Assembly: GCA_036936605.1 (NCBI GenBank)
Contig: JAUPFV010000002.1
Span: forward strand, 203,135,273-203,199,272
Length of the DNA: 64,000 nucleotides
Direction: 5' to 3'
Source of the DNA: Limnanthes douglasii subsp. nivea
Taxonomy: Eukaryota > Streptophyta > Magnoliopsida > Brassicales > Limnanthaceae
The notes under the pieces were generated by a model, which saw only the letters and a program-made list of their open reading frames with translations, did no database searches and had not been told where the DNA came from. Below are positions 12,160-24,249 of this stretch, piece after piece (position 1 is the stretch's first letter; every line of letters begins with the position of its first letter). The translations under genes and the position numbers were made by a program.

Positions 12160-15100
12160 TGAAATGTTATCTTGAAGTTTTATATACTCAACAATGCAAC
12201 ACCCACCATGCCTAAAGACCTACTCTTACCACCATCGAAAGCTTCACGACAACTTTCAGCTTCACCGCTACCCCATCAACCAATCGTTGACATCTCTCCA
12301 ATCGAGCCACCACAACAACCTCCTACTTCCACTGCTATCACAAAAAACAACTTTTCTGAGATCAAACCATAAGTAATTAGCTAGGAAATCAATCTCAAAG
12401 ATGTAATGTTACTCAAGATGATTCAAACAACGATTATCCCTCACTGAATCACGTATATAACTCAAGAGCACGAGGTGAACATTCCTCTAACTCAAACAAT
12501 TTCTCTATCTTGATATACAACCCTATTTTTGAGAAAATCTAAACAAACAAATCTACTCAAAACACCTAGCCACAAAGCTTTAAAGAACCTTTCAACTCAT
12601 ATGTTGATGTAACTAGAATCCTCCCCCAGTTATTTATATAAATGTCAAGTTCTTGCATAAGTAGAATCATTCAACTATTGAATTATTAGAAAATGATAAA
12701 GCTATTCTGGAGTTCATGTAAAAGCATGCACTAATTTGCAAGTTTTTAGCAGGTAGACCACCTTTGATAGAAATTCAATTTTTTTTGGAACTCTAGGCTT
12801 TAAAGGTAAGATTAGTCTAGCCCGTTGGGATCCTGGATCAACCTACAATAAGATATTAGAAGGATATGGAGGAGAAATGTGTGTACAATTAGAAAATACA
12901 CCATGCGCATATTAAAATGGAGTCCTAACTTTCATCCCAAAAAAGAATCCCCGATAACTCCTACCTAGATAACATTCCCAAGAATCACATGTTATATGTA
13001 TCATGAAGATACCATCAGATCTATCGTTAACGTCCTAGGAAATCCTCTACAAGTTTGGATTTCTCACAAGAACAGATCCATGAACAACTCTTGTACGACA
13101 TCGATTAAAATTGACATATCCAAGAAACCTTTATATAAAATCTGGATCAACTTTGGTAAGAGGTTCTATATGGAGAAATACCAAGCTACTTTTGTGAATG
13201 TCTCCATATTGGACATAAAACATGGAGTGTAGAAAATCTGTGCAAGCCAAACAATCACAAGATGCGAATCACCAGAAGCCTAGATCCACCATCAATAGTA
13301 AACAACCTAAGCTGACTGAAAAATGGATGCCAAGACTGAAGTATATAATTATCAAGGAACCAGAAAATGCTACTACACATAACCATACTAAGGACAAAAC
13401 AATATATTACAATCAAGGAAAAATCCCAACTGAAGCCTCAAGAGACCATCAACTACCAGCTCTCAATCCTACACAACCAATATATCAACCCTCAGCCTCC
13501 AAGTTGTTCTAGTAACTTAACAGCCCTGACTACCTCTAATCAACTAGGCAAAATCATTCACTTACTTGAGTTCTATGATGAAAAAAAATAGTAGAAGCTC
13601 TGCATTTTATGGAAACAAGAATCATGTTGTCAACTTCTAATGATCAATAATCACCAATGTAAAAGACAACACTCGAATTAAGGAAAACAACACTCGAATT
13701 GAGAACCAACAAGAGATTGGAGACTCAATTGTAAAAGACTTTAAGACACTCCTTACTAAGAACTCTAATAATAAGGACATTGTTGATTTACAAAACATTA
13801 TCTCTAAGCTAATCACCAATGAGGATAACATAAGCCGAATAACCACTCCCTCTAATGAAGAAATTCATAATTATGTCAAAGCTTAAAACTCTTCAACTGT
13901 AGTTGGTGTTGATGGTTTCAACACAAATTCCATCCAACAATACTGGTCTTTAATAGCTAATGACCTATGTGGTGCAGTCAAAATATTCTTAAAAGGTGTA
14001 CAAGCTCCCCAAGGCATTTATGTTATAGACAAATACCTTATCTTTAAGAAAGATACACACAAACATGGAGTGACTACAATCCTATTACGTTGTGTACTAT
14101 CTTTAATATAATCTTAGGTAGAATCATAAATGATAGACTTTCTAATATTCTTCCTAAAGTTATATTAGAATAGAAAAGTTTCTTTATGAAGGGGAGAAAT
14201 ATACACGGCAATATTCTCCTGACTCAAGAGCTTGTGTAAAACCTCAACAAGAAAACCAGAGGGAGAAACTTGATCATCAAACTCGATAAAGCTAAAGACT
14301 TTGATAGGCTCTCACTTTCATTCTTAACACAGACCGTGGAGTCGTTTTTCTTTGATATCATGATAATTGATAGGATCAAATGTTTAACTAATGAAGTAAA
14401 ATTCTTATTAATTATCAATAGGAAAATAAAAGCCTTCTTTAAATCTTCCAATGGAGTTAGACAAGAGAATCTCATTTCTTTTAGTCTATTTGTTATGGTA
14501 GAGGAAGTTTTATTTAGAGGCCTCAAACGGCTACTACAAGATAATATCAATATGATATATAAAACTTCAAGTTTCATATTGAAACCTTGCTTACCATTTG
14601 CAAGATGACTTGGTTATCTTTGCCAATGGCTCAACTTCCAGCATCAACAACATCCACAATTTCCTTCATTAATATAAAAGGTTTATGGTCAGTTTATAAA
14701 CAAGGAAAAGACAATACTCATTCCATCAACAAGAATCCTTATTGCAAGAATCAACATTATCCAGAAACTAACTAGATGTAAGATTGACAGCTTACTTATG
14801 AACTACTTCCAAATTATTTTCCGTCCTAGAAGCAAAGCTATTAATTTTGAATTAATTACTGAAATCAGGAGGAAGGCTCAATAATAGGATCATAATCTTC
14901 TCTCCTTTGGAGGCAGACTAACACTCATACAATCCATGCTTCCGACTATTCCCATTTATCAACTGCTAAGCTATGTTCTTCCTAAATCTGTTATATCTAA
15001 GATAGACAAGATATACAGTAGATACCTCTATGTCTCTACTAATCATTACAAAGACATCTCCTAGACCAATTGAAGGAATCTCTGCAAACCCTATGAAGAA

Positions 15101-16570
15101 GTGGGTCATATAATCAGGAGGCTGGAAGATATCTAACTTAACCTCTCTTGCAAGCTTTAGTATAAGATCATAGAAAACCAGAACCTCTAGGCCAAGTGCA
15201 TGCACAACAACTATTTCTCCATATATTATCCAATGCAAGTTCAAGTTAAAGGAAAATATTTAATACATTGGAAAGGCTACTAGATGTGAGAATCATAGGT
15301 GAAGACTTTATGTTTTGGAAGATTGGTAAAAGAAATATTGAATTTTGGCTAGACGAATGGTGTAACACCCATACTGTATTCAATCTTTGTGATCAATCTA
15401 ACAACTCCTAGTATGTTCAAGAAAAGGTAAAATGTATATGGCATAATGAGAACTGGAATACCAACAAACTTATCTCTACTATATTACCATCATAAATTGA
15501 TAGAATCATGACAGTATCCATCAAAGAGACTGAAGAAAATAAACTTCAATGGATTCCATCGAAAATGAAGAATATAACACTAGAGACACATGGGACACTA
15601 TAAGGTATAAAAGCATTAAATCAATGCTTCTCAAAAGAACTTGGAACAACATAACTTCGAAGAGACGCTCATTCCTTATTTAAAGGTTATTGAACAACTG
15701 GATCTCAGTTAACACAATTCTCCAACACAAGAATATGTCCTTAGCCTTTAAATGTCAACATTGTGGCAATAATGAAACTTTAAATAATTTATTTATCCAT
15801 TTTAATATTTCATGGCAGGTCTCCCACTACTTTTCATATCTATTCAAATTAAGTATTAGAAGACACGTGACTTTAAAGCACATCATCAGTAGTTGGTATT
15901 GGTCCTCGTCTAAGATGTCCATATTCGTACCAGTCTCCCTCCCATCATATGCTGGATTCTCTAGATTTTCATAAAACAAGGTTAAGTTCGAGCAGGCGTG
16001 TATAACTACCAACTCAATCATCCATCAAGTCAAGAAAATGATTATAAATCTAGATCTATGAAATCTTCTTAAGAGAGACTACTAGTACAAGGACTCTGAT
16101 ATTTCCTATGAGATTTGTTTCTTCAACCATCTAATTCAGCTTAGAAATGTCATTACTACTCACTAGAAACCTCTTATGGCCACAAGACTAACATAAAACA
16201 CTTATGCATCATGCTCTCAATGTGGCGAAGCCACGAGGGACACTATTATTAGGACCTCCAAAGGCGAGGTTATAGTTACTACTAGTAGGATATATTGTAA
16301 ACAAACTCTTATCATAGCATAATGTATGACATTTCTTGATGGCCTCATTCTATGTTATAGAATGAAAATAATTAACTTTGATATAAAAAATGCCTCTAAT
16401 GTACTATTAGCTATGTTACTGAATCATAAAGCTCAATGGTTTTTAACATATATTCTAGACTGTTGAAGGAAATTATTCTCTTCAAACATGTTTATCTCTC
16501 ACATTCATAGGGAACAAAATACAGCAGCGGATTGGCTCGTAAAGTGGACACGCAAATGCAAATTAAAGCA
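12160..16570 (+). mobile_element. Decayed L1-type LINE with ORF1, RT, zinc finger, RNase H
   Basis: Domains in order on the + strand. An ORF1 with a DUF4283-like core at about 12690-13240 (KFLAGRPPLIEIQFF, then MYHEDTIRSIVNVLGNPLQV and KPLYKIWINFG) and a low-complexity tail to about 13600. Reverse transcriptase at about 13885-14600 (GVDGFNTNSIQQYW, KLDKAKDFDRLSLSFL, KSSNGVRQENLISFSLFVM). The thumb region at 14850-15250 (LLSFGGRLTLIQSMLPTIPI). A zf-RVT-like segment near 15740-15815 (FKCQHCGNNETLNNLFIHF). An RNase H tail near 16495-16560 (HIHREQNTAADWL). Many stops and frameshifts. No endonuclease is seen between ORF1 and RT. Confidence 0.82.
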
Positions 16571-17554
16571 AGATCTAAACGCAACAAAAATACATAATTA
16601 ACTCTAAGAAATACCTCTACAAGACATCTTAAAAATTGGACTTCTCAGAGAAATCTCTTATCAATATCAACCTAAGTGCCAGCTTTGTTCATATCATTTT
16701 TACTAGAAAATATATTTAAGAACATCTAATGCATTAAACTGTATGAAACTAACAATTTTATATGCAAGTAGTAATATTTTACACAAAATTCTTGAAAATC
16801 CTTCATTGAATCATTCATCTCTTGAAAATGAAGCAGCTCAACTCTACTTAATCTACCTAGTATATCATATCTCGAAAGAAACTGAAGAAAATCATAGAAA
16901 TCATAATCAATAGTTACCAAACCTCGCTGAAGAACATTCAAAGGCTCAACTATACGAAACAACTTACTAGTGTATCTCTAGCTGGTTCTAATAGTTGAAG
17001 CACTTCGATTCATTTATAAGGACTTCAACAAGAACCTCAATCCAAGTTCACCGGAGAACAAAAAAATCGAATCCTAAAATCGTGTCTCATGATAGTAGGT
17101 TTTCGATTCACGTAGAAAAAATAGCTCCAACACTTAAATCATTTCCAAACCTAGAAACACTAATAAAAAACTCGGACGGGTGCTAAAAAATTCAATTTAG
17201 CATCTACCATTCAAATTAAATTCTCTTTATTGCTTTGAGTTGTATTTTCTCAACCCAAATAGTTAATGGACCTCATTATATTTTTTATCAAAGTAATAAA
17301 AGTTAAAAGGTTTTTTTAAATTGATTTTGATAAAACTTAATAAATATTTACTTTTAACATGTAATTTAGCTTTTACAGTGTATATGCACTAATTTATCGA
17401 AAAAAAGTTATATAAACTTACAAACGGTTTCAAATATTTATTTTAAAGAGAAAACTTCCTATAGTTTGGATGTGTATGTTTTATTACTCATAACTCTACA
17501 CAACTTAAAATAGTTCACATAACGTCAAGAATTTATGAGTTTTAAGGATTTATT
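16571..17554. other. No gene seen
   Basis: Flank between the LINE and the hAT element. The open frames at 16726-16962 and 16995-17186 show no family features. The left part may be LINE 3' untranslated sequence. Confidence 0.45.
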
Positions 17555-17632
17555 ACACTATTTAGGGGTGGTAAATGGGTCTTGACCTGCCAGAAATAAA
17601 TGGGAACCTGTCAAAATTTAAATGGGTAACTA

Positions 17633-17795
17633 CAGACCTGGCCCGTCAGGCCTGTAACCTGCCAGACCTGCAACCTGTTAGACCTGTTTACCTGTTATAC
17701 CTGCATTAGCAGTAACCTGCCAGACCTGCAACCTGCCAGACCTGCAACCTGCTAGACCTGCAACCTGCTAGACCTGCAATTTGTTAGACCTGTTT
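17633..17795 (+). repeat. hAT left subterminal repeat block
   Basis: Reiterations of a unit close to AGACCTGCAACCTGCC. Subterminal arrays of short motifs are the usual transposase-binding regions of hAT elements. A sub-block containing TTACCTGTTATACCTGCATT recurs in the right block. Confidence 0.85.
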
Positions 17796-17899
17796 AAAGT
17801 TTGATTATTATTATTATATGGTTATAAATATTATAAGTGTTGTAATTATTTTATAAACCAAAATCATACTTTAAGTTATATTTAAAAAATATTTTTATA

Positions 17900-17922
17900 A
17901 TATATATATATATATATATAAT
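17900..17922. repeat. (TA)n microsatellite in hAT
   Basis: Short TA run inside the non-coding part of the hAT element. Confidence 0.85.
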
Positions 17923-18187
17923 TATAAATAGTAGTAGTGTTATTATTATTTTTTGATATTACATTCTGATTATAATTGTGATTTTGTTTTAAATATTATT
18001 GTTATTATTATTTCTTATAAAAATCATATCTTATAATTATTTCATAGCACAATTGTTGTTATTATAATAAAAGGTAAATTATTTTTTTGTTTATTTAGTC
18101 GTTCACAATTTATACTCTTGTGGGCCATGAGTTGAACAATTGTTTTCAAATTAAAATACAAAATCTAAAAAACCTATTCCAAACATC

Positions 18188-18570
18188 ATTCATCTTCTTC
18201 TTCATAAGTATAATCCTCATCATCTTCACTTGAATGACTCGCAACTTCGTTTTCTTATATAATTTTGTGTTCAAGTGTATCTTCATAATCATCCGGATAT
18301 TCTTCAAAGATGTCGTCTACATTCACTTTGTCTCTAAACTTTTTGACTTGCCTCCTTTTATCCGTCGCGGTCCAATCCTTGATTGCCACAAGCACTCCAA
18401 GTGCTTTACCCGTCAATCTTGTTCTCTTAGTCGTGTATTGCAACCTCGTTTGGCTAAAAGCACACTCACTTGCAATTGTAGACATAGATATTGCATAAAT
18501 CTCTTTAACAAACCTGCAAAGAATAGGATACTCATCAGTTTTAGTACCCCCACCATCTTATGATATCTTG
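18188..18570 (-). pseudogene. hAT transposase C-terminal dimerisation fragment
   Basis: Minus-strand reading gives WWG, then TKTDEYPILCRFVKEIYAIS, STIASECAFSQTR and TGKALGVLVAIKDW, the hAT family C-terminal dimerisation region (pattern YP.L......A.P.ST.ASE.AFS), followed by an acidic tail. One frameshift lies in a run of G just after WWG. The catalytic part is absent. It sits centrally in the hAT element, so it is the remnant of that element's own transposase. Confidence 0.85.
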
Positions 18571-18694
18571 AATACCATGGTCTCGAAAATTCGAATTAAT
18601 TAACACATTCAAATTAATTTAAAATAATATTATAAATTATTTGATAAGGAGTACCTTAAATGGGTATTCTGGTGGATAATCTGCATGGGTTTAT

Positions 18695-18811
18695 CTGCCA
18701 GACCTGCAACCTGCCAGACCTGCAAACTGTTAGACCTCTTTACCTGTTATACGTGCATTAGTAGTAACCTGCTAGACCTGCAACCTGCAACCTGCCAGAC
18801 CTGCAACCTAT
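18695..18811 (+). repeat. hAT right subterminal repeat block
   Basis: Same units as the left block, and in the same orientation rather than inverted. It even repeats the internal order of the left block (TTACCTGTTATACGTGCATT followed by AGTAACCTG). Confidence 0.85.
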
Positions 18812-18873
18812 TTAAAATTGTTAAATGGGTTTGGTGGACCGTGAGTCTATCTGTTTGCCACCTTAACACTATT

Positions 18874-19576
18874 CGACATTATTGGTTACTGGATATTTAA
18901 ATCCATTATTAATCTGAATTCTTAGTAATTTGTGATATTTTTTGTATGATTTTAGACATTTCTCTTTTATTACACTTCTGGTAATGTATATTGAAATATA
19001 GTTATATAAGGTGAATTAGGTATCATTCTGGTTGAAACCATGAGAAGTAATGGATTGGTGATCTAACAACAAAATACTACTAATCACTTCAAGATCAATG
19101 GACACAATACTAGGAGCCCACAACTTTAACGTCATATCAAGGCATGTAAGACCCGACTCATACACGAAAATGTTTCAAAAGAAACGCATACCCTGTTTAT
19201 ATCCAGGTTGACAATCGATGTCCGACCTAATAGTAATAATAAAAATGACACTACAGTTATATGTATGTTCAGTGGGTAATATAAACTTTGCAACCGCACC
19301 TTTACTGATATAATTACGTCTTTTTTTTAGTGAAACCTGAAATATATTGCGATGGTCCATTAATTTTATGATAAAGTCATGGTGCATATATATAGGAATT
19401 TATTTTTTAAACATAATATAACACTTTTATTTCAATATAACTAATTTTTTTTCTTAATTAATAGAACCGATAATTGTTGGACTAAATATTGAGTTTAGTT
19501 GAGAGACTTATTAAAAAAAAAGGTTTTCAAATGCTTAAGGATCGTATTTAATTTCCAGTGTCCGTTTTGTTTGTTT
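18874..19576. other. No gene seen
   Basis: AT-rich flank between the hAT and copia elements with no supported feature. The frame at 19175-19387 on the minus strand has no recognisable domain. Confidence 0.45.
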
Positions 19577-19739
19577 TGTTGAAGATACAAGGTCCAGGTC
19601 CGTTATTATTTTTATTATATCTATAAACAAGACCTTATACACTATGTAATAGAGACATTTTCTAAATAATACAAAAGCTCTAGCCGTTTATAAGCGGCTT
19701 CTTCTTCTCTATTTTCTCTCTTTTATTCTTTATTTAACA
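19577..19739 (+). repeat. Copia 5' LTR
   Basis: Starts TGTTGAAGATAC and ends TTTAACA. It aligns along its length with 24031-24197, sharing TATCTATAAA, CTTATACA, TATGTAATAG and a CTTCTT...TTTCTTTT tract near the end. The LTRs differ at many positions, so the insertion is not recent. Confidence 0.85.
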
Positions 19740-20044
19740 TGGTATTAGAGTCTACATGGATCTACTAGGTATTCGATTTCGTATTAGTATTGGATTTCAG
19801 TTTGGCATTGGATTTATTCGAAAATTTTGGATTTGTCCGGCAATTTTGGATTGTATATTGATAGTGATCTTAAAAGAGGATGTTAAAATTCGATAGAAGG
19901 TTGTATTATTATTTTGATTTGGGATGAAATAATCTACTAAATTATCTCAGTTATTATTCAAAAAACTAAAATCTACCGAGTTATTTGAGTTATATTATTG
20001 TTTTGATTTGGGAGGAAATAATGTACATAGTTATTTAGAATTTT

Positions 20045-20300
20045 GTCATTGAATTAATTTGTGAAATTGCAAATGAATTAATCGGTAAATGCCAAAACTT
20101 ATTTTGCGATAGAATTAATTGGTAAAATTGCAAGTGATTAATTATTGCATTAGCTAAATTAATTGGTGAAATTGCATCATGGAATTAATGACATAAAATT
20201 AATTTGTGAAATTGTAAGTAATTAATTTGTGAAATTTCATGAGCGAATTAATTACACAGATTTAATTGGTGAAATTGCATCCGAGAATTAATCGCAATTA
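20045..20300 (+). repeat. Degenerate tandem repeat in the gag position
   Basis: Several copies of a unit close to AATTAATTGGTGAAATTGCA, spaced roughly 30-50 bp apart. It lies where gag would be expected in the copia element. Confidence 0.7.
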
Positions 20301-20574
20301 GCTTGAAATATTACAGTGAAATATTGTTGTGCTTCAATTTGATAATGTTTGTACAATAATTGGGTCACGAAATCATTAGAAGAAATATAGTTTTCGGTTT
20401 TCGGATCTATTGTGTGCAGTCCTAATTAAATTGTCTGATCGAAAGGCAAAAGGTGTCCATTTTTGCTGAATTTTGGAGAACATGTTCGAAACATCCAATC
20501 CTTCTATCTGACCGGTTGGAATATGATTTAGTACTAATGGAACTATGCAACGGTTTTGTTGGTCAAACCATGAA

Positions 20575-20830
20575 TTGATTTTGATTTTGATTTTGATTTT
20601 GATTTTGATTTTGATTGAAAATTAGAAATTTGAAATTGGAAATCAGAAATTGGATTTAGTTTGGTATTTGGATTTAGTTTGGTATTTGGACTTGGATTTG
20701 AATTTGAATTTGATTGAGTATTCGATTTGATTTTGCTGGACCTTTGAGATTTTGAATTTGGACTTTGTTTGATTTTGGATTTAGGTTTTGAATAAGATTT
20801 TGATTATGATTTTTCCAATTTGGATTTGGT
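20575..20830 (+). repeat. (TTGATT)n and derived GATTTG-rich repeat
   Basis: A clean TTGATT hexanucleotide run at about 20575-20616, then degenerate GATTTGGATTTG-like sequence. Low-complexity DNA inside the copia internal region. Confidence 0.85.
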
Positions 20831-20959
20831 ATTTCTTGATTGTTTGATTTGCTCGATTAGAGATTGTGTATCTTATTGCGTTTTTTTCGTTTTGTTTAAA
20901 GTCTTTATCGTCTGAGTTTTATCTTTGACATTCTCGACTGGGACATTAATATGCATCAC

Positions 20960-23900
20960 GTTTAAATTTTTTAGTCCAGTTAAACACTTGTAATATCTCG
21001 GATGGTAGTGGTTGTAAACTTGCAAACTTTTCGGCGCTATCATTTAATGAAAATGTCACTTCTTCTATTTATCCGTTTGATATTATTCATTCTTATGTCT
21101 CGGGTCCATCGCTTGTCTACACAAAGGGTGGTTCGCCATACTATGTTTCTTTCATCGATGATTATACTCGATATACTTGGGTTTTCTTTATGAAACGGAG
21201 ATCAGATTTCCTTTGAATTTATAGACAATTTCGGGCATTTATTAAGACTCAACATTCTGTTGTAATAAAATGCTTCAGGTTTGACTTGTGGGGTGAATAT
21301 AGATCCAATTATTTTACTCAGTTACTTGCATCTGATGGTACCATACGTCAGTCTTCTTGCACTAACACCCCTCAGCAGAATGGTGTTGCAGAAATAAAAC
21401 ATCGTCACCTTATTGAGACTGCTCTTTCTTTGCTTTTATCTTCTGAGGTTCCTACTATTTTTTAAGAAGAAGCAATTAATATTATTTTATATGTGATTAG
21501 TCAATTCCCACTTCTCATAATGCAGGGATGTCTCCCTTTTAGAAGTTATACGAACAACTTCCATATTATTCTTCCTTACGAGTGTTTGGATGTACATGTT
21601 TTGTCCTTCGTCCTCATGTAGAATACAACAAATTAGGCTCTAAATCCATAATTTTTATTTTTTGGGTTATTGTGTTAGACAGAGAGGTTATCGTTGTTTT
21701 GATACCACTAGTAAAAAGCTTTATGTCTCTTGACATGTTATCTTTCTTAAGTATATCCCGTTTTATTCGATTCTAGCAAAATTACATGATACAACAAGTA
21801 CCAGACTTCAGATCATTGATCCTTTTCAAAATAATAGAAACATACCCAATGATACTGATACACCAGCTCATGAGACATCGACTACAACTCATACTACTTC
21901 TGCTCTATCAAGGCCTGAACTAGCTCCTTCTTTTAGTGAACCACCAACTCCACCCCTCAAAAGATCTACTCGTACAAGTAAGTCTACCAAACTACCAGAT
22001 TTTGCGTATTCTTCTTACTCAACTTCTTTCACCTCTTTCATAGCAAACATACATAATTTATATGAACCTCAGTCGTTTACAGATATTGTTCCCGATCCTT
22101 GTTGGTAAAATGAAATAGTCAAAGATCTTACTGATCTTTATCAGACTCATACATGAGAAATAGTTAAACCTCAATCCGGTAAGCATATAATTAGATCTCT
22201 ATGGGTTCTTAAAATTAAAACAAACTCTCATGGGTATGTTGAAAGATATAAGGATCATTTATAGCAAAAGGGTATTTAGAGAAGTATGGTATGGATTATG
22301 ATGAGACATTTTCCTCAGTGGAAAAAATGACGGCATTTCGTACTCTTATTGTGGTTGTATCCGTTCGTCAGTGAAAGATCTTCCAACTAGATGTCAAATA
22401 TGCATTTTTGAATGGTGATCTTCATAAGGAGGTTTAAATGACTTCTCCAGGTGTTGCTCACCAACCTGGTGAAGTTTATCGACTTATGAAAGCTTTATAT
22501 GGTCTCAAACAAGCTCCTCGTGCCTGGTTTAAAACATTCTCTATAATTATCACTTCACTTGGTTTCCTTGCTAGTAATCATGATTCGGCCTTGTTTATCA
22601 GATGTATGAGCGCAGGACAAATTATTTTATCATTATATGTAGATTATATGATCATAACATGTGATGATATTGATGGAATTAAGGCACTAAAACATGATTT
22701 GGCTTAACATTTTACGATGAAAGACTTGGGATTATTACGTTATTTTTTAAGTATTGAGGTGGTTCACTCTCTAAATTTTTTTATTCCCTCTAAGACAAAA
22801 TATATTAATCTGATTTATTCGAACGAACGACACTTTCTGATAACAGGACGGTAGATACCTATCTTGAAACCAATGCTTGGTATTCTCTGACATATGGTGT
22901 TCCTTTGTCAGACCCAACTCTATATTGAACTCTTGGTATTGAACAGTACATCGTCCCCGACTATCGCGTTTGGTGGCAGATAGTCCTTTGACTTTCAAAT
23001 GTCCGTTGATAGTCTCTAGACTATCGCATTTGGATAAAGTTAGTCCACTAGATCTTCTGATCCATGAGAGGTTGCCACTTGTTACCATAGTCCCCAGATT
23101 TTTGTATCACCACTAATCCCTAGAGTTTAGGTCAAATCCAAAATGTAGAATATTACGGATAACTAAACTCAAGGGACTAGTGGTGATACAAAACGTTGGA
23201 GACTATGGTGACAAGTGGCAACCTCTCATGGATCAGAGGATCTGGTGGACTAACTTTATCCAAACGCGATAGTCTAGGGACTGTCAATAGATATTTGAAA
23301 GTCAATGGACTATCTGCCACCAAACGCGATAGTCGAGGGACGATGTACTGTTCAAAGCCTTGAACACTTGTAAGGAGGTTAGTTTATCTTAAAATTACTC
23401 AGCCATATATAGCTTATGTTGTTCATGCGGTTAGACAGTTTGTTACTGCTCCTACATCCGTCCATTGGGGAGCTGTTCTTCAAATATTAAGATATCCTCG
23501 TGGCACTCAGTTTTAGAGAATTTTATTTCCCTCGACCTCTTCACTTGAACTGCATGCCTATAGCGATACTTATTGGGATAGTAATCCTCATGATAAAAAA
23601 TATTATTTATTTTCCTTGAAGATTCATTAATATCATGGAAAAGCAAGAAACGAGATGTTGTCTCTAGATCGTCTACTGAAGCTAAGTACCGTGCTATGAC
23701 CGTCACCACATGTGAGATTGTTTGGTATTAATGTTTTTTTGCAAATCTGAGGGTTAATATTACTAAACCCACTTCCCTACATTGTTATAACAAAAACGCC
23801 ATGCAGATAACAAAGAATTTTATTTTTTTATTAGAGGACAAAGCACATTGAAATAGATTGTTACTTCACTCGACATCATTTTCAGATCGACACCATCTCG

Positions 23901-24000
23901 CTTTCATATGTTCCATCAGCTTTACATGTTGTTGATATTTTCACGAAGGCTCAGTCAACACCGCGATTTTGTTTTCTTTGTGACATACTCTCAATGCTTA
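20960..24000 (+). pseudogene. Copia pol: integrase, reverse transcriptase, RNase H
   Basis: Order read on +: a gag-pre-integrase trace (CKLANFSALSFNEN), then the integrase core at about 21060-21480 (SYVSGPSLVYTKGGSPYYVS, DDYTRYTWVFFMKRRSDF, SCTNTPQQNGVAE). A linker rich in Pro, Ser and Thr follows at 21850-22000. RT runs from about 22160 to 22760 (LDVKYAFLNGDLHKEV, LMKALYGLKQAPRAWF). RNase H fragments follow the nested element at 23380-23960 (TAPTSVHWGAVLQILRYPRG). The RT active-site motif reads YVDY at 22636-22647 where the family has YVDD, so a catalytic Asp is lost. Several stops also interrupt it. Not functional. Confidence 0.88.
22936..23359. mobile_element. Foldback Mutator-type MITE nested in copia pol
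   Basis: Two arms of about 195 bp (22936-23129 and 23164-23359) are near-perfect reverse complements around a 34-bp spacer. The outer ends read TTGAACAGTACATCGTCC on both sides when one is inverted. An 11-bp direct repeat flanks it: TTGAACTCTTG at 22925-22935 and TTGAACACTTG at 23360-23370, one mismatch. Target duplications of 9-11 bp with long terminal inverted repeats are characteristic of Mutator-like elements. The copia pol reading resumes directly after it. No coding capacity. Confidence 0.88.
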
Positions 24001-24030
24001 TTACTGTTTCATTATGAGTTTGGGAGAGGG

Positions 24031-24197
24031 TGTTAAAAATATAAGGCCCGCCTCGTTAGCCCTTTGTTATATCTATAAATAATATCTTATACATTATGTA
24101 ATAGATAGACTTTTGAAATAATATAAAAACCTTAGTCGCTTCTAAGCAGCTTCTTATTTTTCTTCTCTATTTTCTTTCTTTTGTTCTGTATTTAACA
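24031..24197 (+). repeat. Copia 3' LTR
   Basis: Starts TGTTAAAAATATAAGGCC directly after the purine tract and ends TTTAACA. Partner of the LTR at 19577-19739. Confidence 0.85.
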
Positions 24198-24249
24198 TGT
24201 TATTCACTTTTTAGAGAAAGATTGAGCTTGAATCCATGGAATATGAATG

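Larger units (their letters stand above)
17563..18865. mobile_element. hAT element, internally deleted, with 8-bp target duplication
   Basis: The left end TAGGGGTGGTAAATGGGT (17563) and the reverse complement of the right end TAAGGTGGCAAACAG (ending at 18865) form short imperfect inverted repeats of the typical hAT sequence. They are flanked by a perfect 8-bp direct repeat ACACTATT at 17555-17562 and 18866-18873, the hAT target duplication length. Inside are subterminal repeat blocks and only the C-terminal piece of an hAT transposase on the minus strand. At 1303 bp it cannot encode a full transposase, so it is a non-autonomous deletion derivative that would need help in trans. Confidence 0.9.
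19577..24197 (+). mobile_element. Ty1/copia LTR retrotransposon, degenerate, with nested insertion
   Basis: Two short LTRs (163 and 167 bp) flank a broken pol. The 5' LTR is followed at 19740 by TGGTATTAGAGT, a primer-binding site of the initiator-tRNA-Met type with one change from TGGTATCAGAGC. The 3' LTR is preceded by a purine tract (GGGAGAGGG at 24022-24030). The 5-bp flanks TGTTT (19572-19576) and TGTTA (24198-24202) agree at four positions, consistent with an aged target duplication. Pol order integrase, RT, RNase H shows a copia element. No gag is recognisable; its place is taken by repetitive T- and G-rich sequence. A 424-bp foldback element interrupts pol at 22936. Confidence 0.88.
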
